Source: Bacteroidota bacterium (GTDB taxonomy: Bacteria > Bacteroidota > Bacteroidia > B-17B0 > Aurantibacillaceae). Taken from it: DNA of 51,113 nt. The notes beneath the pieces are model-generated. The model was not told where the DNA came from and did not search any database. It saw only the letters and a program-made list of their open reading frames with translations. Position 1 is the first letter of the stretch; every line of letters begins with the position of its first letter. Below, one piece after another: positions 32,554 through 43,090 of this stretch. The position numbers and the translations under genes are program-made. The DNA lies in NCBI GenBank assembly GCA_018267475.1, contig JAFDYI010000010.1, positions 1 through 51,113 of the forward strand, given 5' to 3'.

Positions 32554-35500
32554 ATGGCTTTTAGAAAAGAAACAAAAATAAAATCAAATTTTACAAAGGT
32601 TACCATCAGTTTGGCATCGCCCGAAACCGTTTTAAACCGTTCGAGCGGAGAAGTACTGAAACCCGAAACAATAAACTACCGTACCTATAAACCCGAGCGC
32701 GACGGCTTGTTCTGCGAGCGTATTTTTGGGCCGGTAAAAGATTATGAGTGCCATTGCGGAAAATACAAACGCATTCGTTACAAAGGCATTATTTGCGATC
32801 GCTGCGGAGTAGAAGTTACAGAAAAAAAGGTGCGTCGCGAGCGCATGGGGCATATCAACTTAGTGGTGCCCGTAGCCCACATTTGGTACTTCCGTTCATT
32901 ACCCAGCAAAATAGGCTATTTATTAGGATTGCCTACTAAAAAATTAGAAATGATTGTTTACTACGAACGTTATGTAGTAGTCAATGCAGGATTGGCCTCT
33001 CAAGTAAATATGTTAGACTTTTTAACGGAAGAAGAGTACTTAGGCATTTTAGAAACGCTGCCTAAAGAAAATGCATTCTTAGACGACAAAGATCCTAACA
33101 AATTTGTTGCCAAAATGGGAGGTGAAGCGCTTTATGATTTATTGCAACGTATTGATTTAGATTCTATTTCGTACGAATTGCGCCATAAAGCGAATAATGA
33201 AACTTCGCAACAAAGAAAAAACGAGGCCTTAAAACGCCTTCAGGTAATAGAATCATTCCGCCAGGCAAATCAAAATATAGTGAACCGTCCAGAGTGGATG
33301 ATTATCAAAACCGTTCCGGTTATTCCACCAGAGTTGCGCCCTTTGGTACCTCTAGATGGGGGACGTTTCGCTACCTCTGATTTGAACGATTTGTACCGCC
33401 GTGTGATTATCCGCAACAACCGCTTAAAACGCCTGATAGAAATTAAAGCCCCCGATGTTATTTTACGTAACGAAAAACGGATGTTACAAGAGTCGGTAGA
33501 TTCCTTATTTGACAATTCGCGTAAAGCCAATGCCGTAAAAACCGAAAGCAACCGCGCCTTAAAATCCTTATCCGATTCATTAAAAGGAAAACAAGGCCGT
33601 TTCCGTCAAAACTTATTAGGTAAACGCGTGGACTATTCAGCCCGCTCGGTAATTGTGGTAGGGCCTGAATTAAAACTACACGAGTGCGGTTTACCAAAAG
33701 AAATGGCAGCCGAGCTGTTTAAACCCTTTATTATCCGTAAAATGTTAGAGCGCGGAGTAGTAAAAACAGTTAAATCAGCCAAAAAATTAGTAGAGAAAAA
33801 AGAAGCGATTGTTTGGGATATTTTAGAAAACGTACTAAAAGGACATCCGGTGTTACTAAACCGTGCACCAACGCTTCACCGACTGGGTATTCAGGCTTTC
33901 CAGCCTAAACTAGTAGAAGGTAAGGCCATACAACTGCACCCTTTAGTTTGTACTGCCTTTAACGCCGATTTTGACGGTGACCAAATGGCCGTGCACGTAC
34001 CTCTAGGCAACGCAGCGGTATTAGAAGCGCAATTATTGATGTTGGCTTCGCACAACATCTTAAATCCCTCAAACGGGGCACCCATTGCCGTACCCTCGCA
34101 AGACATGGTGTTGGGTTTATACTACCTCACCAAGTCAAAAAAGAATATGAAAGGCGATGCCGTAAAAGGCGAAGGCATGACTTTTTACTCGCCCGAAGAG
34201 GTGATTATTGCTTACAACGAAAAACGCGTGGATTTACACGCACAAATAAAAGTACGCATTACCAACGCATTAGATAACGATGTATTAGTTACTAAAGTAA
34301 TTGAAACCACCGTTGGGCGCGTTATGTTTAACTTGGTAGTGCCACACGAAGCCGGTTATATCAACGAACTTTTAACCAAAAAATCGTTGAGAGACATCAT
34401 TGGTGCGGTATTGAAAAAAACCGGAATGGCCAAAACAGCCAAATTTTTGGACGATATCAAAGAATTAGGATTTAAAACCGCGTTCCGCGGAGGTTTATCC
34501 TTTAACTTAGGCGATATTCAAACTCCGGACGAAAAACACAAACTAGTAGCCGAAGCACATAAAGAGGTTGGCGAAGTGATGGAAAACTACAACAGTGGTT
34601 TTATTACCAATAACGAGCGCTACAACCAAATTATTGATATTTGGACACACACCAACTCAAAAATAACCAAAAAAGTGTTGGATACCCTAAGCAGCGATAA
34701 ACAAGGTTTTAACTCGGTTTATATGATGCTGGATTCGGGAGCACGCGGTAGCAAAGAGCAGATTAAACAGCTTAGCGGTATGCGTGGTTTGATGGCTAAG
34801 CCGCAAAAAGCAGGCAGCGCCGGTGCCGAAATTATTGAGAACCCGGTATTGAGTAACTTCCGTGAAGGTTTATCCATTTTAGAATACTTTATTTCTACCC
34901 ACGGTGCCCGTAAAGGTTTGGCCGATACGGCACTAAAAACAGCCGATGCCGGTTACTTAACTCGTCGTTTGGTAGATGTAGCTCAAGATGTTATCATTAC
35001 TGAAGCCGATTGCGGTACTTTGCGTGGGCTAACAGCCATTGCGCTAAAAAACAACGATGAGATTGTAGAATCTTTGTACGACCGCATTTTAGGCCGTGTA
35101 GCATTAGCCGATATATACCACCCAACAACAGGTGCATTAATAGCAACCGGAGGCGAACTGATTGATGAAAAAGTAGCCGATGCCGTTGCCAAATCACCTT
35201 TAGAAAGTGTTGAAATTCGTTCGGTACTTACTTGCGAAAGCCGCCAAGGTGTATGCGCCAAATGTTATGGTCGCAACCTGGGTAATGGTAAGTTTGTACA
35301 GTTGGGCGAGGCAGTAGGTGTTATAGCAGCCCAATCTATCGGAGAGCCCGGTACGCAGCTTACCCTTCGTACCTTCCACGTAGGGGGTACTGCCAGCAAC
35401 ACGGCAGCTACTTCTAAAATAGAAGCTAAATACGATGGTATTGCCGAAATAGAAGAGTTGCGCACCGTAAGCCGCGCTACCCCAGAAGGACAAAAAGTAA

Positions 35501-36843
35501 ACGTGGTGATTGGACGCTCTACCGAAATACGTATTGTAGATGCAAACACAGGCATCGTTCTTACCACAGCCAACATCCCTTATGGAGCGCAACTGTATAT
35601 AAAATCGGGCGATAAAGTGAAAAAAGGCCAACTAGTTTGTGATTGGGACGCTTATAACGCGGTTATCGTTTCTGAATTTGCCGGTAGCGTAGAATATGAA
35701 CATATTGAAGAAGGAGCTACCTATCGCGAAGAAGCCGATGAGCAAACCGGATTTAAAGAAAAAGTAATCATTGAAAGCCGCGACAAAACGAAGAGTCCAA
35801 TGATGAAAATTGTAGATAAAAAAGGCGAAGTACTAAAATCGTACAACATACCCGTAGGAGCTCATATTGTGGTGGACGAAGGAGAGAAAATAGAACTGGG
35901 TAAAGTATTAGTAAAAATACCTCGTGTAACAGGAAAAGTAGGGGATATTACCGGTGGTTTACCTCGTGTAACCGAATTGTTTGAAGCACGTAACCCAAGC
36001 AGTCCTGCTGTAGTAGCCGAAATTGATGGTATTGTATCGTTTGGAAAAATAAAACGCGGTAACCGCGAAGTATCGGTAGAGGCTAAAACGGGCGAAAAAC
36101 GCACCTATCTGGTATCCTTATCCAAACATATATTGGTTCAAGAAAACGACTTTGTGCGCGCCGGCGATTCCTTGTCAGATGGCTCTATAAGCCCCAGCGA
36201 TATATTATCTATCAAAGGCCCAACAGCAGTACAAGAATATATTGTAAATGAAATTCAAGAGGTATATCGTTTGCAAGGACAAAAACTAAACGATAAACAC
36301 TTTGAAACGATAGTACGCCAAATGATGCGTAAAGTAGAAATTGAAGATCCGGGAGATACTATTTTCCTAGAAAAACAAATGGTAAACAAAACCGACTTTA
36401 TGAACGAAAACGACCGTTTGTACGGTATGCAAGTAGTAGTAGATGCCGGTGACAGTACCGATGTAAAACCCGGTCAAATTATTTCTTCGCGCAAACTGAG
36501 AGACTTGAACTCTTCTCTAAAAAGGAAAGATGCTAAGCGTATTGAAGCCCGTGATGCCATGACGGCAACCGCCAACTCGGTGTTGCAAGGTATCACACGC
36601 GCCTCTTTACAAACCAGCAGTTGGCTATCGGCTGCCTCGTTCCAAGAAACAACTAAAGTGTTGAACGAAGCGGCTATAAGCGGAAAAATAGATTGGTTGA
36701 AAGGATTGAAAGAAAACGTGATAGTAGGACATTTAATTCCTGCCGGAACGGGTATTCGTCAATACGAAAAACTAGTTGTGGGAAGCAAAGAAGAATACGA
36801 GCAGTTGATGGCTTCTAAAGAAGAAGTAGGTGAAGAAGCATAG
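32554..36843 (+). CDS. rpoC: DNA-directed RNA polymerase subunit beta'
   Basis: A 1429-residue catalytic subunit. The N-terminal zinc site uses Cys66, Cys68, Cys81 and Cys84. The Mg-binding triad is in [12 protein letters not shown], with Asp472, Asp474 and Asp476. The second zinc site uses Cys820, Cys894, Cys901 and Cys904. The bridge/trigger-helix region includes [13 protein letters not shown]. The C-terminus is [20 protein letters not shown] followed by [18 protein letters not shown]. Length is normal for Bacteroidota. It is the last gene of the locus and is followed directly by an intrinsic terminator. Confidence 0.98.
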   Translation: MAFRKETKIKSNFTKVTISLASPETVLNRSSGEVLKPETINYRTYKPERDGLFCERIFGPVKDYECHCGKYKRIRYKGIICDRCGVEVTEKKVRRERMGHINLVVPVAHIWYFRSLPSKIGYLLGLPTKKLEMIVYYERYVVVNAGLASQVNMLDFLTEEEYLGILETLPKENAFLDDKDPNKFVAKMGGEALYDLLQRIDLDSISYELRHKANNETSQQRKNEALKRLQVIESFRQANQNIVNRPEWMIIKTVPVIPPELRPLVPLDGGRFATSDLNDLYRRVIIRNNRLKRLIEIKAPDVILRNEKRMLQESVDSLFDNSRKANAVKTESNRALKSLSDSLKGKQGRFRQNLLGKRVDYSARSVIVVGPELKLHECGLPKEMAAELFKPFIIRKMLERGVVKTVKSAKKLVEKKEAIVWDILENVLKGHPVLLNRAPTLHRLGIQAFQPKLVEGKAIQLHPLVCTAFNADFDGDQMAVHVPLGNAAVLEAQLLMLASHNILNPSNGAPIAVPSQDMVLGLYYLTKSKKNMKGDAVKGEGMTFYSPEEVIIAYNEKRVDLHAQIKVRITNALDNDVLVTKVIETTVGRVMFNLVVPHEAGYINELLTKKSLRDIIGAVLKKTGMAKTAKFLDDIKELGFKTAFRGGLSFNLGDIQTPDEKHKLVAEAHKEVGEVMENYNSGFITNNERYNQIIDIWTHTNSKITKKVLDTLSSDKQGFNSVYMMLDSGARGSKEQIKQLSGMRGLMAKPQKAGSAGAEIIENPVLSNFREGLSILEYFISTHGARKGLADTALKTADAGYLTRRLVDVAQDVIITEADCGTLRGLTAIALKNNDEIVESLYDRILGRVALADIYHPTTGALIATGGELIDEKVADAVAKSPLESVEIRSVLTCESRQGVCAKCYGRNLGNGKFVQLGEAVGVIAAQSIGEPGTQLTLRTFHVGGTASNTAATSKIEAKYDGIAEIEELRTVSRATPEGQKVNVVIGRSTEIRIVDANTGIVLTTANIPYGAQLYIKSGDKVKKGQLVCDWDAYNAVIVSEFAGSVEYEHIEEGATYREEADEQTGFKEKVIIESRDKTKSPMMKIVDKKGEVLKSYNIPVGAHIVVDEGEKIELGKVLVKIPRVTGKVGDITGGLPRVTELFEARNPSSPAVVAEIDGIVSFGKIKRGNREVSVEAKTGEKRTYLVSLSKHILVQENDFVRAGDSLSDGSISPSDILSIKGPTAVQEYIVNEIQEVYRLQGQKLNDKHFETIVRQMMRKVEIEDPGDTIFLEKQMVNKTDFMNENDRLYGMQVVVDAGDSTDVKPGQIISSRKLRDLNSSLKRKDAKRIEARDAMTATANSVLQGITRASLQTSSWLSAASFQETTKVLNEAAISGKIDWLKGLKENVIVGHLIPAGTGIRQYEKLVVGSKEEYEQLMASKEEVGEEA

Positions 36844-36867
36844 GTTTCTCTTCCTAAAATAAAAACC

Positions 36868-36904
36868 CAAAAAGGCTTTCATTTATGGAAGCCTTTTTGT
36901 TTTT
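36868..36904 (+). terminator. Intrinsic terminator after rpoC
   Basis: CAAAAAGGCTTTC (36868-36880) pairs with GGAAGCCTTTTTG (36887-36899) with one mismatch near the loop, followed by TTTTT. It lies 25 bases after the rpoC stop and closes the operon. Confidence 0.85.
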
Positions 36905-37023
36905 AAGGTGCCTTGAAGAGATATTGCAAAAACAAAACGTTAATTTTTGCTAAAAACAAAAAAGGTTTTAGTGGTTTTAAGAAAAAGGATTTATCTTCGT
37001 ATAAGCCTTAATAAACTAAAGTC

Positions 37024-38349
37024 ATGAAAAAAATATTTTTAGCATTTTTTGTAATGCTGCTCGCAGGCGCTCAAATCCAAGCACAAACCCTGTGTTTTAA
37101 CCCAGCGGCGCTGTATGGAGATAGTGCTACTTCAAAAACTTGGTACCCAACTGATTTTAATGGAGACGGCTATCCTGATATAGCTACTTTTAGAAACAGT
37201 AAAGTGGCTATTTTATTTAGCTCTGCCATGGGTATATTTTCGGGGCCAACATATTATGGGACTCTTTCAAATTGGATTAATTCCATGTGTACGGCCGATT
37301 TTAATAGCGACGGACATCCTGATGTAGCAGTGTGTGGGGCAAATAATATATCTATTTCCTTAGGTTCGGCAACAGGTTCCTTAACTCCTTTTGCTGCTTA
37401 TACGGTAACGTCAGCTTACGAGGCTGTATGCTCTGCCGATTTTAATAATGATGGGCACGCAGATGTGGCAGCAACAAGATGGTCTGATAGTACGTTGTCT
37501 ATTTTTTTCGGATCAGCTACGGGGGCTTTATCACCGGCGGTAAACTACAATACAGGATGGGTACCAATGGATATAAAGGCCGCCGATTTTAATAGCGATG
37601 GCCATCAGGATTTAGCAATTACTAGTTATTCTACCGTGTCTGTTTTTTTGGGATCTGCAACGGGTGCTATCATCTCTAGAACAACATATTCTCTTGGAGG
37701 TATGGTTGGTTTTAGCTGCATATCGGATTTTAATAATGACGGGCATCCCGATGTGGCATTACTTAAAAACGCGTATGATTTATCTATTTTAATAGGATCT
37801 TCTACGGGTGCTTTAGCTGCTCCTTTAACCTACACACTGGGTACAACAACGAGAATGAGTTTGAGCGCAGCTGATTTTAATAATGATGGGTATATGGATT
37901 TGGTAACAGCTACTTTATATAATAATGTCGTGTCGGTTATGCTCGGTTCGGCTACAGGATCTTTTGTTACTCCCCCTATTCAGTTTGGAGCAGGAATATG
38001 TCCATACCCAGTATGCTCTGCCGATTTCAATAACGATGGGCGCCCGGATATAGCCGCAGAAGATACCACTTACAAAGTAGCTGTATTGTTAAACTGTACT
38101 ACTACGGGTATCGAGCAATTTAATGCTAATAAAAACAAAGTATCCATACACCCCAATCCGGCGAGCAGCCAAATAAATATACAAGCTGAGGCGGAGTTAG
38201 GCACTATTACTGTTTACAATGCTCTTGGGCAAGTGGTAGAGGTATTGCAAGTAAAAAACACTCAAACCCAATTAAACATAAGCGCTTATGCTTCGGGCAT
38301 TTATACGGTGTTAGCCCAAGGTGCTTACACTAAGTTTATTAAAGAGTAG
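37024..38349 (+). CDS. T9SS cargo protein with FG-GAP/VCBS repeats
   Basis: A 441-residue secreted protein with a signal peptide (MKKIFLAFFVMLLAGAQIQA). At least seven FG-GAP/VCBS repeats follow, each with a Ca-binding-like loop: DFNGDGYPDIA, DFNSDGHPDVA, DFNNDGHADVA, DFNSDGHQDLA, DFNNDGHPDVA, DFNNDGYMDLV and DFNNDGRPDIA. They should form a beta propeller. Residues about 365-441 are a type A sorting domain (VSIHPNPASSQINIQ, TVYNALGQVVEV, YASGIYTVLA, KFIKE). It should be exported by T9SS and displayed or released. The ligand is unknown. A possible promoter box TATCTTCG (one mismatch) is at 36992-36999. It ends 6 bases from the convergent kinase gene. Confidence 0.9.
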   Translation: MKKIFLAFFVMLLAGAQIQAQTLCFNPAALYGDSATSKTWYPTDFNGDGYPDIATFRNSKVAILFSSAMGIFSGPTYYGTLSNWINSMCTADFNSDGHPDVAVCGANNISISLGSATGSLTPFAAYTVTSAYEAVCSADFNNDGHADVAATRWSDSTLSIFFGSATGALSPAVNYNTGWVPMDIKAADFNSDGHQDLAITSYSTVSVFLGSATGAIISRTTYSLGGMVGFSCISDFNNDGHPDVALLKNAYDLSILIGSSTGALAAPLTYTLGTTTRMSLSAADFNNDGYMDLVTATLYNNVVSVMLGSATGSFVTPPIQFGAGICPYPVCSADFNNDGRPDIAAEDTTYKVAVLLNCTTTGIEQFNANKNKVSIHPNPASSQINIQAEAELGTITVYNALGQVVEVLQVKNTQTQLNISAYASGIYTVLAQGAYTKFIKE

Positions 38350-38355
38350 TTTTTT

Positions 38356-39384
38356 TTATGAATGTATAGTCCAGGTGGTAAGGCCTTGCTGGGTAAATTT
38401 AAAAGGCTGTACCTTTCCGCCTAATATCTCAATAGCATGTGCTACTTTTATCTTACTGGTATTGGGGCAAAAGAAAAACATAAAACCACCGCCGCCTGCG
38501 CCCGATATTTTTCCTCCGGTGGCTCCATTTTGCAAAGCTGTTTGGTAAATCGTATCAATTAAGGTGTTGGATATAGAGAGTGCCATTTGTTTTTTGTTTT
38601 GCCAACCAAAGTGTAAGATGGTACCAATTTGTTTTAGTTCGCCACGCAGCAGGCAGTCTTTCATTTGATGTGCTTGCTCTTTTAAATTGTGCATGGCTTC
38701 TATTGATTTTTCGTTTTTTTGCTTTACATTTTGTACTTGTTCGTTGATAATAGCTGCCGAAAGACGCTGGGTAGCAGTAAAGTACAAAAGCAGATTAAAC
38801 TCCAATTCGTGCAGCACTTCGGGCTTTAATTGTAGCGGGTTTACAATTACTCTATCGTTGGCAAAAAACTCTATGTAGTTAATGCCGCCAAAGGTAGCTG
38901 CGTATTGGTCTTGCTTGCCGCCGCTCATGTTCAGGTCTATGCGCTCTATTTCGTAGGCTAAGTGTGCTATATCGTATTTTCCTAAAGGGAGTTTGAGCCA
39001 TTCTACAAAAGCGCCCAGCAGCGATACTACCAAGGTAGATGAGGTGCCTAAGCCGGAACCTTGAGGGGCTTCTATATAAGAACTTAAACGAAACGATTGT
39101 GCGGGTAAATTAAATTGTTTGATAACTCGATTATACACGCCTGCAAAAAGTTCAAAACCTTCTACCAACGGCAATTCTTTTTGTGCTTCAAATTTTATAC
39201 AGCGGTCGGTGCCGTCTATGCAAAATTCTATACTTTGGTTGTGCAGGGGTTCTAAAGAGGCGTAGGCATACAAATCAATAGTGGCATTTAAAATAGCACC
39301 TCCGTAAATATCGGAGTAGGGCGACACATCGGTTCCGCCTCCTGCCAAACCAATACGTAGGGGGGCTTTGCTTCGTATAATCAT
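38356..39384 (-). CDS. GHMP-family sugar kinase, HddA-like
   Basis: A 342-residue kinase. The three GHMP motifs are present: the N-terminal KAPLRIGLAGGGTDVSPY, the ATP loop QGSGLGTSSTLVVSLL and the C-terminal KISGAGGGGFMFFF. The GGGTDVSPYSD signature is typical of D-glycero-alpha-D-manno-heptose-7-phosphate kinase (HddA) and related L-fucose/heptose kinases. It probably activates a sugar 1-phosphate for GDP-sugar synthesis for a surface glycan; the exact sugar is not proven. Its ATG overlaps the stop of the glycosyltransferase gene by 4 bases (ATGA), which implies translational coupling. It is the last gene of the long minus-strand run. Confidence 0.87.
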   Translation of the reverse strand: MIIRSKAPLRIGLAGGGTDVSPYSDIYGGAILNATIDLYAYASLEPLHNQSIEFCIDGTDRCIKFEAQKELPLVEGFELFAGVYNRVIKQFNLPAQSFRLSSYIEAPQGSGLGTSSTLVVSLLGAFVEWLKLPLGKYDIAHLAYEIERIDLNMSGGKQDQYAATFGGINYIEFFANDRVIVNPLQLKPEVLHELEFNLLLYFTATQRLSAAIINEQVQNVKQKNEKSIEAMHNLKEQAHQMKDCLLRGELKQIGTILHFGWQNKKQMALSISNTLIDTIYQTALQNGATGGKISGAGGGGFMFFFCPNTSKIKVAHAIEILGGKVQPFKFTQQGLTTWTIHS

Positions 39385-40523
39385 GTTTTTATTTCTTCGT
39401 AAAGTTGTACTACGTTTTTAGAGAAAATGCTCCATTCGTATTTTTTCTTTTCTTCCTGCATAGCTTTACTCATAGCGTTTTCTCGGTTGTTTTCAAAATA
39501 ATCAACTATCGCATCGGCAATGGCAGCAGCTTGGGGGGGCACGGCGTATCCGCAAATTTTATCCGGAATAATTTCGGCCAACCCTCCCACATTAGTTACT
39601 AAGGTTGGTATTTCAAAATGAAAAGCCACCTGTGTTACCCCGCTTTGAGTGGCGTGTTTGTATGGAAGCGCCAGTAGGTTTGCTGCTGAAAAATATAATT
39701 TTACCTCTTCGTTTGGAATAAAGGTATCAAATAATACAAGGTTGGTTAATTTGTTTTTTTCGATGAGGTCTAAATATGGTTTTTTGTCTTCGTAAAACTC
39801 GCCGGCTATCAGTAGTTTAATTCCTGCTTTTTTGATGCGATCTTCGTTCATTGCCTCAAGCAATAAATCCAATCCTTTGTAGGCGCGTATCAATCCAAAA
39901 AACAAAATTACTTTGTCGGAGGGTAGTAACTGCAATTGTTTTCTCGCCTCTTCTTTGTTTAATTTTTCTCCAAAAGAGGTGTACAGGGGGTGTAGTAAAA
40001 ATTTTTTATGTTTATTGGTTGTAAAAGTATTCAAGTCGTTCATTACCGCTTGGCTCATGGTAACAAAGCCATCGCAGACCGAAATAAAATAAGAAGTAAA
40101 AAGGGCATCACCTATTCTTTTCTCGTGGGGAATAACGTTGTCGGTTATGGCCAGTACTTTGGTTTTTTTCTTGTTGATGAGCCTTATTATGGTGCCTAAG
40201 GCCGGTGCCATAAAGGGGAGCCAAAAGCGTATGATTAAAAAATCGGGTTTTTGTTTACGAATAAAAAGAGCTGTTTTTACCCAATTTAAGGGATTGATGG
40301 AGTTGATGAGGGTGTGAATAATAATGTTTCGAGGTGCTTTGCCCGTGGTGTCGTACTGGGTAGAGCCCGGAAATAAAAAAGAAGGATATTGCAAGGCATA
40401 GGAAATAATTTGAGCATCGTGCCCTTCGGCTACTAAGGATTGACAAAACAATTCATCAAAAGTAGCCAAGCCTCCCCGCAGCGGGAAGGCAGGTCCTATA
40501 AGTAGTATTTTGTGTTTTTTCAC
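39381..40523 (-). CDS. Family 4 (GT-B) glycosyltransferase
   Basis: A 380-residue enzyme. The acceptor-side N-terminal domain begins HKILLIGPAFPLRGGLATF. The donor-binding C-terminal domain has VILFFGLIRAYKGLDLLLEA, then LVLFDTFIPNEEVKLYFSAA, and the EX7E-like end GVTQVAFHFEIPTLVTNVGG. It should transfer a sugar from a nucleotide donor to a glycan at the cytoplasmic face. GTG 40523 is preferred: the upstream in-frame codons lie in porT and in a promoter box. It is coupled to the HddA-like kinase downstream, so both probably serve one surface polysaccharide or LPS. Confidence 0.87.
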   Translation of the reverse strand: MKKHKILLIGPAFPLRGGLATFDELFCQSLVAEGHDAQIISYALQYPSFLFPGSTQYDTTGKAPRNIIIHTLINSINPLNWVKTALFIRKQKPDFLIIRFWLPFMAPALGTIIRLINKKKTKVLAITDNVIPHEKRIGDALFTSYFISVCDGFVTMSQAVMNDLNTFTTNKHKKFLLHPLYTSFGEKLNKEEARKQLQLLPSDKVILFFGLIRAYKGLDLLLEAMNEDRIKKAGIKLLIAGEFYEDKKPYLDLIEKNKLTNLVLFDTFIPNEEVKLYFSAANLLALPYKHATQSGVTQVAFHFEIPTLVTNVGGLAEIIPDKICGYAVPPQAAAIADAIVDYFENNRENAMSKAMQEEKKKYEWSIFSKNVVQLYEEIKT

Positions 40524-40542
40524 GCCCTGCGAAGATAGTATA

Positions 40543-41301
40543 TTAGCCTTCAAAGGTAATGCCAAAAGTAAAAATATGCGTGTTTAATTTTTGAATAGGG
40601 GTAGTAAATTCGGTACCGTCTTGTATAATCATGTTGTTGATGCCGGTGCTGAGTTTAAACTCAATAGCAAATTTAAAATAGGGAAAATAAAAATCCATAC
40701 CTCCGCCCACATCTATCAACACATCGGTTCTTTTTAGTCGTACTACATCGCTGTTGGCTTTGTCGTTTTTTCCGGAAGATAAGTCAATGCTATAAGAAGC
40801 GCCTCCTATTGCATAAACGCCGTAGTTTTTAATACGTTTTGATTGTAGCTTTAGCAGTAGTGGCAGCAGTACAAAAGCCGATTCGGTTTTTCTGATAGCC
40901 GTAAAGGTGCGTGTGCCGGTAAAGTCGTATAGCAAGTTTCTGGAGGCAAAGCATACGCCCGGCAAAAAACGAAGGCGCAGATATTGGTGCAGCCTCACAT
41001 CTACAATAATGCCTAAGTTAAAACCCGGTTGCGCCTGACTTCTAATGGCTTTTAGGTTTAAGGTATCGTTGGGATAGCGAATGGTATCGCGCAGGTTGTG
41101 GTACAGTTGCGAGTTGGGTACGGTGTGCACTCTAAAGTCGGTAGAGTTAAAAGCAATGCTAAACCCAAAATGTATGCGGCGCATGTAAAACTTAGGCAAG
41201 TTTAGTCCGTTTTGGGTAATGGGTTGCGCAAAAGCACTAGCGCCGGCTAATAGTACGCATACCCCAATAAGTATTTTTTTTATGCTGCTTTTTTTATTCA
41301 A
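40543..41301 (-). CDS. porT: Type IX secretion system protein PorT (SprT)
   Basis: A 252-residue outer-membrane beta-barrel protein with signal peptide (KKILIGVCVLLAGASAFAQ). Features I recognise from PorT are KFYMRRIHFGFSIAFNSTDF, GFNLGIIVDVRLHQYLRLRF, LLPLLLKLQSKRIKNYGVYA, IGGASYSIDLSS and the ending SVVRLKRTD-type segment with DVGGGMDFYFPYFKFAIEFK, then GINNMIIQDG. PorT is needed for T9SS assembly or function. The start appears to be TTG 41301 (LNKKSSIKK), since the upstream TTG at 41322 is part of a -7 box and no ATG is available. It lies between an ABC exporter and a glycosyltransferase. Confidence 0.85.
   Translation of the reverse strand: MNKKSSIKKILIGVCVLLAGASAFAQPITQNGLNLPKFYMRRIHFGFSIAFNSTDFRVHTVPNSQLYHNLRDTIRYPNDTLNLKAIRSQAQPGFNLGIIVDVRLHQYLRLRFLPGVCFASRNLLYDFTGTRTFTAIRKTESAFVLLPLLLKLQSKRIKNYGVYAIGGASYSIDLSSGKNDKANSDVVRLKRTDVLIDVGGGMDFYFPYFKFAIEFKLSTGINNMIIQDGTEFTTPIQKLNTHIFTFGITFEG
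40551..40558 (-). promoter_or_regulatory. Possible internal promoter box before the glycosyltransferase
   Basis: TACCTTTG on the coding strand is an exact TAnnTTTG match, 27 bases before the GTG start and inside the last codons of porT. It could give the glycosyltransferase-kinase pair separate expression. Confidence 0.4.
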
Positions 41302-41319
41302 AACGGTGGTATAAGAACG

Positions 41320-41327
41320 CAAAAATA
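41320..41327 (-). promoter_or_regulatory. Possible promoter box of porT
   Basis: CAAAAATA on the plus strand is TATTTTTG on the coding strand, an exact TAnnTTTG match in the 32-base gap after the ABC exporter. It lies 18 bases before the proposed TTG start. Confidence 0.5.
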
Positions 41328-41333
41328 AGGCTT

Positions 41334-43088
41334 TTATTTTGTAGAAAGAGGGGTTTCTCTTTCTGTTAGTTTTTGTTTTTGATATAGTTTGTAATACTCG
41401 CCTTGCTGCTGTATCAGTTGGCTGTGCGAACCTTTTTCTATTATTTCGCCTTGGTTTAGCACCAGTATTTCATCTGCATTTTGTATAGATGATATGCGGT
41501 GCGAAATAATAATTCCTGTTTTTTTATGGGTTACTTTTTGTAAATTGTTTAAAATGCGTTGTTCGGTATCGCTGTCCACGGCACTTAGGCAATCATCAAA
41601 AATAAAAAAAGAAGGGTTTTTAATGATGGCTCTTGCGATGGAAATACGTTGCTTTTGCCCCCCCGAAAGGGTAACGCCGCGCTCGCCCACCACGGTATCA
41701 AAGGCTTGGGTAAGTTCCATAATGTTATCGTACACTACGGCATCTTTAGCGGCTTGTTCAACGGCTTCCCGAGCGTAGGCGCCTGAAAAAGAAATGTTGT
41801 TTTTTACGGTATCCGAAAATAAAAAAACATCTTGTTGCACGTATCCTGTTTGTTGGCGAAGTTGTTCTAGGTTGATGCTTTTTATGTTTTGTTGGTTTAT
41901 TAAAATGCTACCGGAGTTTACATCCATAAAGCGCATGAGCAACTGGGCAATGGTGGTTTTTCCGCTTCCGCTTTTTCCTATAATGCCTATTGTTTTTCCT
42001 TGCTCAAGGCTAAAAGAAACGTTTTTTAAAGCCGTGATACCGGTGTCGGGGTAGGTAAAAGATACTTCTTTAAAGGCAATATGTAGGTTTGATGGGTTAA
42101 AATGGTTTTGTTCTTTTAATCCAATTTCGGGTTTCGTTTCTAAAAACTGATTGATTCGTTTTTGCGATGCGGCCGCGCGTTGTACAAGCGATAATACCCA
42201 GCCTAAGGAGGCAAAGGGCCAGGTCAGTTTACCAACATAAAAAATAAATTGAGGGAAATTTCCTACCGAGGTGATGAGCCCTGAGGCGTACATCTTACCG
42301 CCAAAATAGATGATAGAGAGCATGCTAAGCCCCACCATAAAGCCTAAAAAGGGGTGAAAAGCGGCTTCGGTGCGCGCCAACGCTAAGTTTTTTTGTTTGT
42401 ATTGTTCGGCATCGCCTACAAAGGTTTCGTAAAAATGCCGAATGCGGTTGTAGGCTTTTACTACCCTAATGCCCGAAAAGGTTTCTTGTGCTACCGTAGT
42501 AATTTTTGATTGCGCTTCTTGCACTTTTACGCTTCTTTTCCCAATGGCATTGCTTACTTTAAAAATTAAAAAAGATAAGATAGGCAGGGGTACCAGCACA
42601 ATAAGGGTGAGCATGGGGCTTTCGTTCCACATAAAAAAAACAACGGTGGTGATGGTAACAACGGTATCTACAATATACATTACAGCAGGGCCCACGTACA
42701 TACGCACGCGACTTACGTCTTCGCTTATTCTGTTCATCAAATCGCCGGTGCTGTTGCGTTTGTAAAAATGTATATCCAGCAGTTGGTAGTGGTTGTAGAT
42801 GTCGTTTTTTAAGTCAAACTCGATGTAGCGTGAAACTACAATAACCATTTGTCTTTTTAAAAACATAAACAGGCCGCTAAAAACAGTAAGTGCTAAAAGC
42901 TCTATAGCGTAAATTACATAGGCAGAGGCCATGGTATTATTATGATAAGCAAAGGAGTCGGTAGCATTTTTTATAATAACGCCTTGTGCTACTAACAATA
43001 CGTTGGATATTAAAATAAAGACAACTCCCAAAGCCAGGCGCCATCGGTATTTGTAAAAATACTTGTTTAGGTAAAAAAGCGATTTCAT
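41334..43088 (-). CDS. ABC exporter (fused membrane and ATPase domains)
   Basis: A 584-residue half-transporter of the MsbA/multidrug type. Residues 1-310 carry six membrane helices. The nucleotide-binding domain has Walker A GKSGSGKTT (Lys377), Q-loop GYVQQDVFLF, signature LSGGQKQRISIARAI, Walker B FFIFDD and H-loop GIIISHRISS. At the catalytic-base position after Walker B there is Asp499 in place of the usual Glu, as in the degenerate half of heterodimeric exporters such as BmrC. It may therefore need a partner or work slowly. It begins 2 bases after pyk in the same direction. Lipid or drug export is possible; the substrate is unknown. Confidence 0.9.
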   Translation of the reverse strand: MKSLFYLNKYFYKYRWRLALGVVFILISNVLLVAQGVIIKNATDSFAYHNNTMASAYVIYAIELLALTVFSGLFMFLKRQMVIVVSRYIEFDLKNDIYNHYQLLDIHFYKRNSTGDLMNRISEDVSRVRMYVGPAVMYIVDTVVTITTVVFFMWNESPMLTLIVLVPLPILSFLIFKVSNAIGKRSVKVQEAQSKITTVAQETFSGIRVVKAYNRIRHFYETFVGDAEQYKQKNLALARTEAAFHPFLGFMVGLSMLSIIYFGGKMYASGLITSVGNFPQFIFYVGKLTWPFASLGWVLSLVQRAAASQKRINQFLETKPEIGLKEQNHFNPSNLHIAFKEVSFTYPDTGITALKNVSFSLEQGKTIGIIGKSGSGKTTIAQLLMRFMDVNSGSILINQQNIKSINLEQLRQQTGYVQQDVFLFSDTVKNNISFSGAYAREAVEQAAKDAVVYDNIMELTQAFDTVVGERGVTLSGGQKQRISIARAIIKNPSFFIFDDCLSAVDSDTEQRILNNLQKVTHKKTGIIISHRISSIQNADEILVLNQGEIIEKGSHSQLIQQQGEYYKLYQKQKLTERETPLSTK

Positions 43089-43090
43089 TT

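Noticed and set aside
36992-36999. TATCTTCG as promoter of the VCBS-repeat T9SS gene
   Set aside because: One mismatch to the -7 consensus and no -33 match, so it is mentioned only in the gene entry and not listed as a feature.
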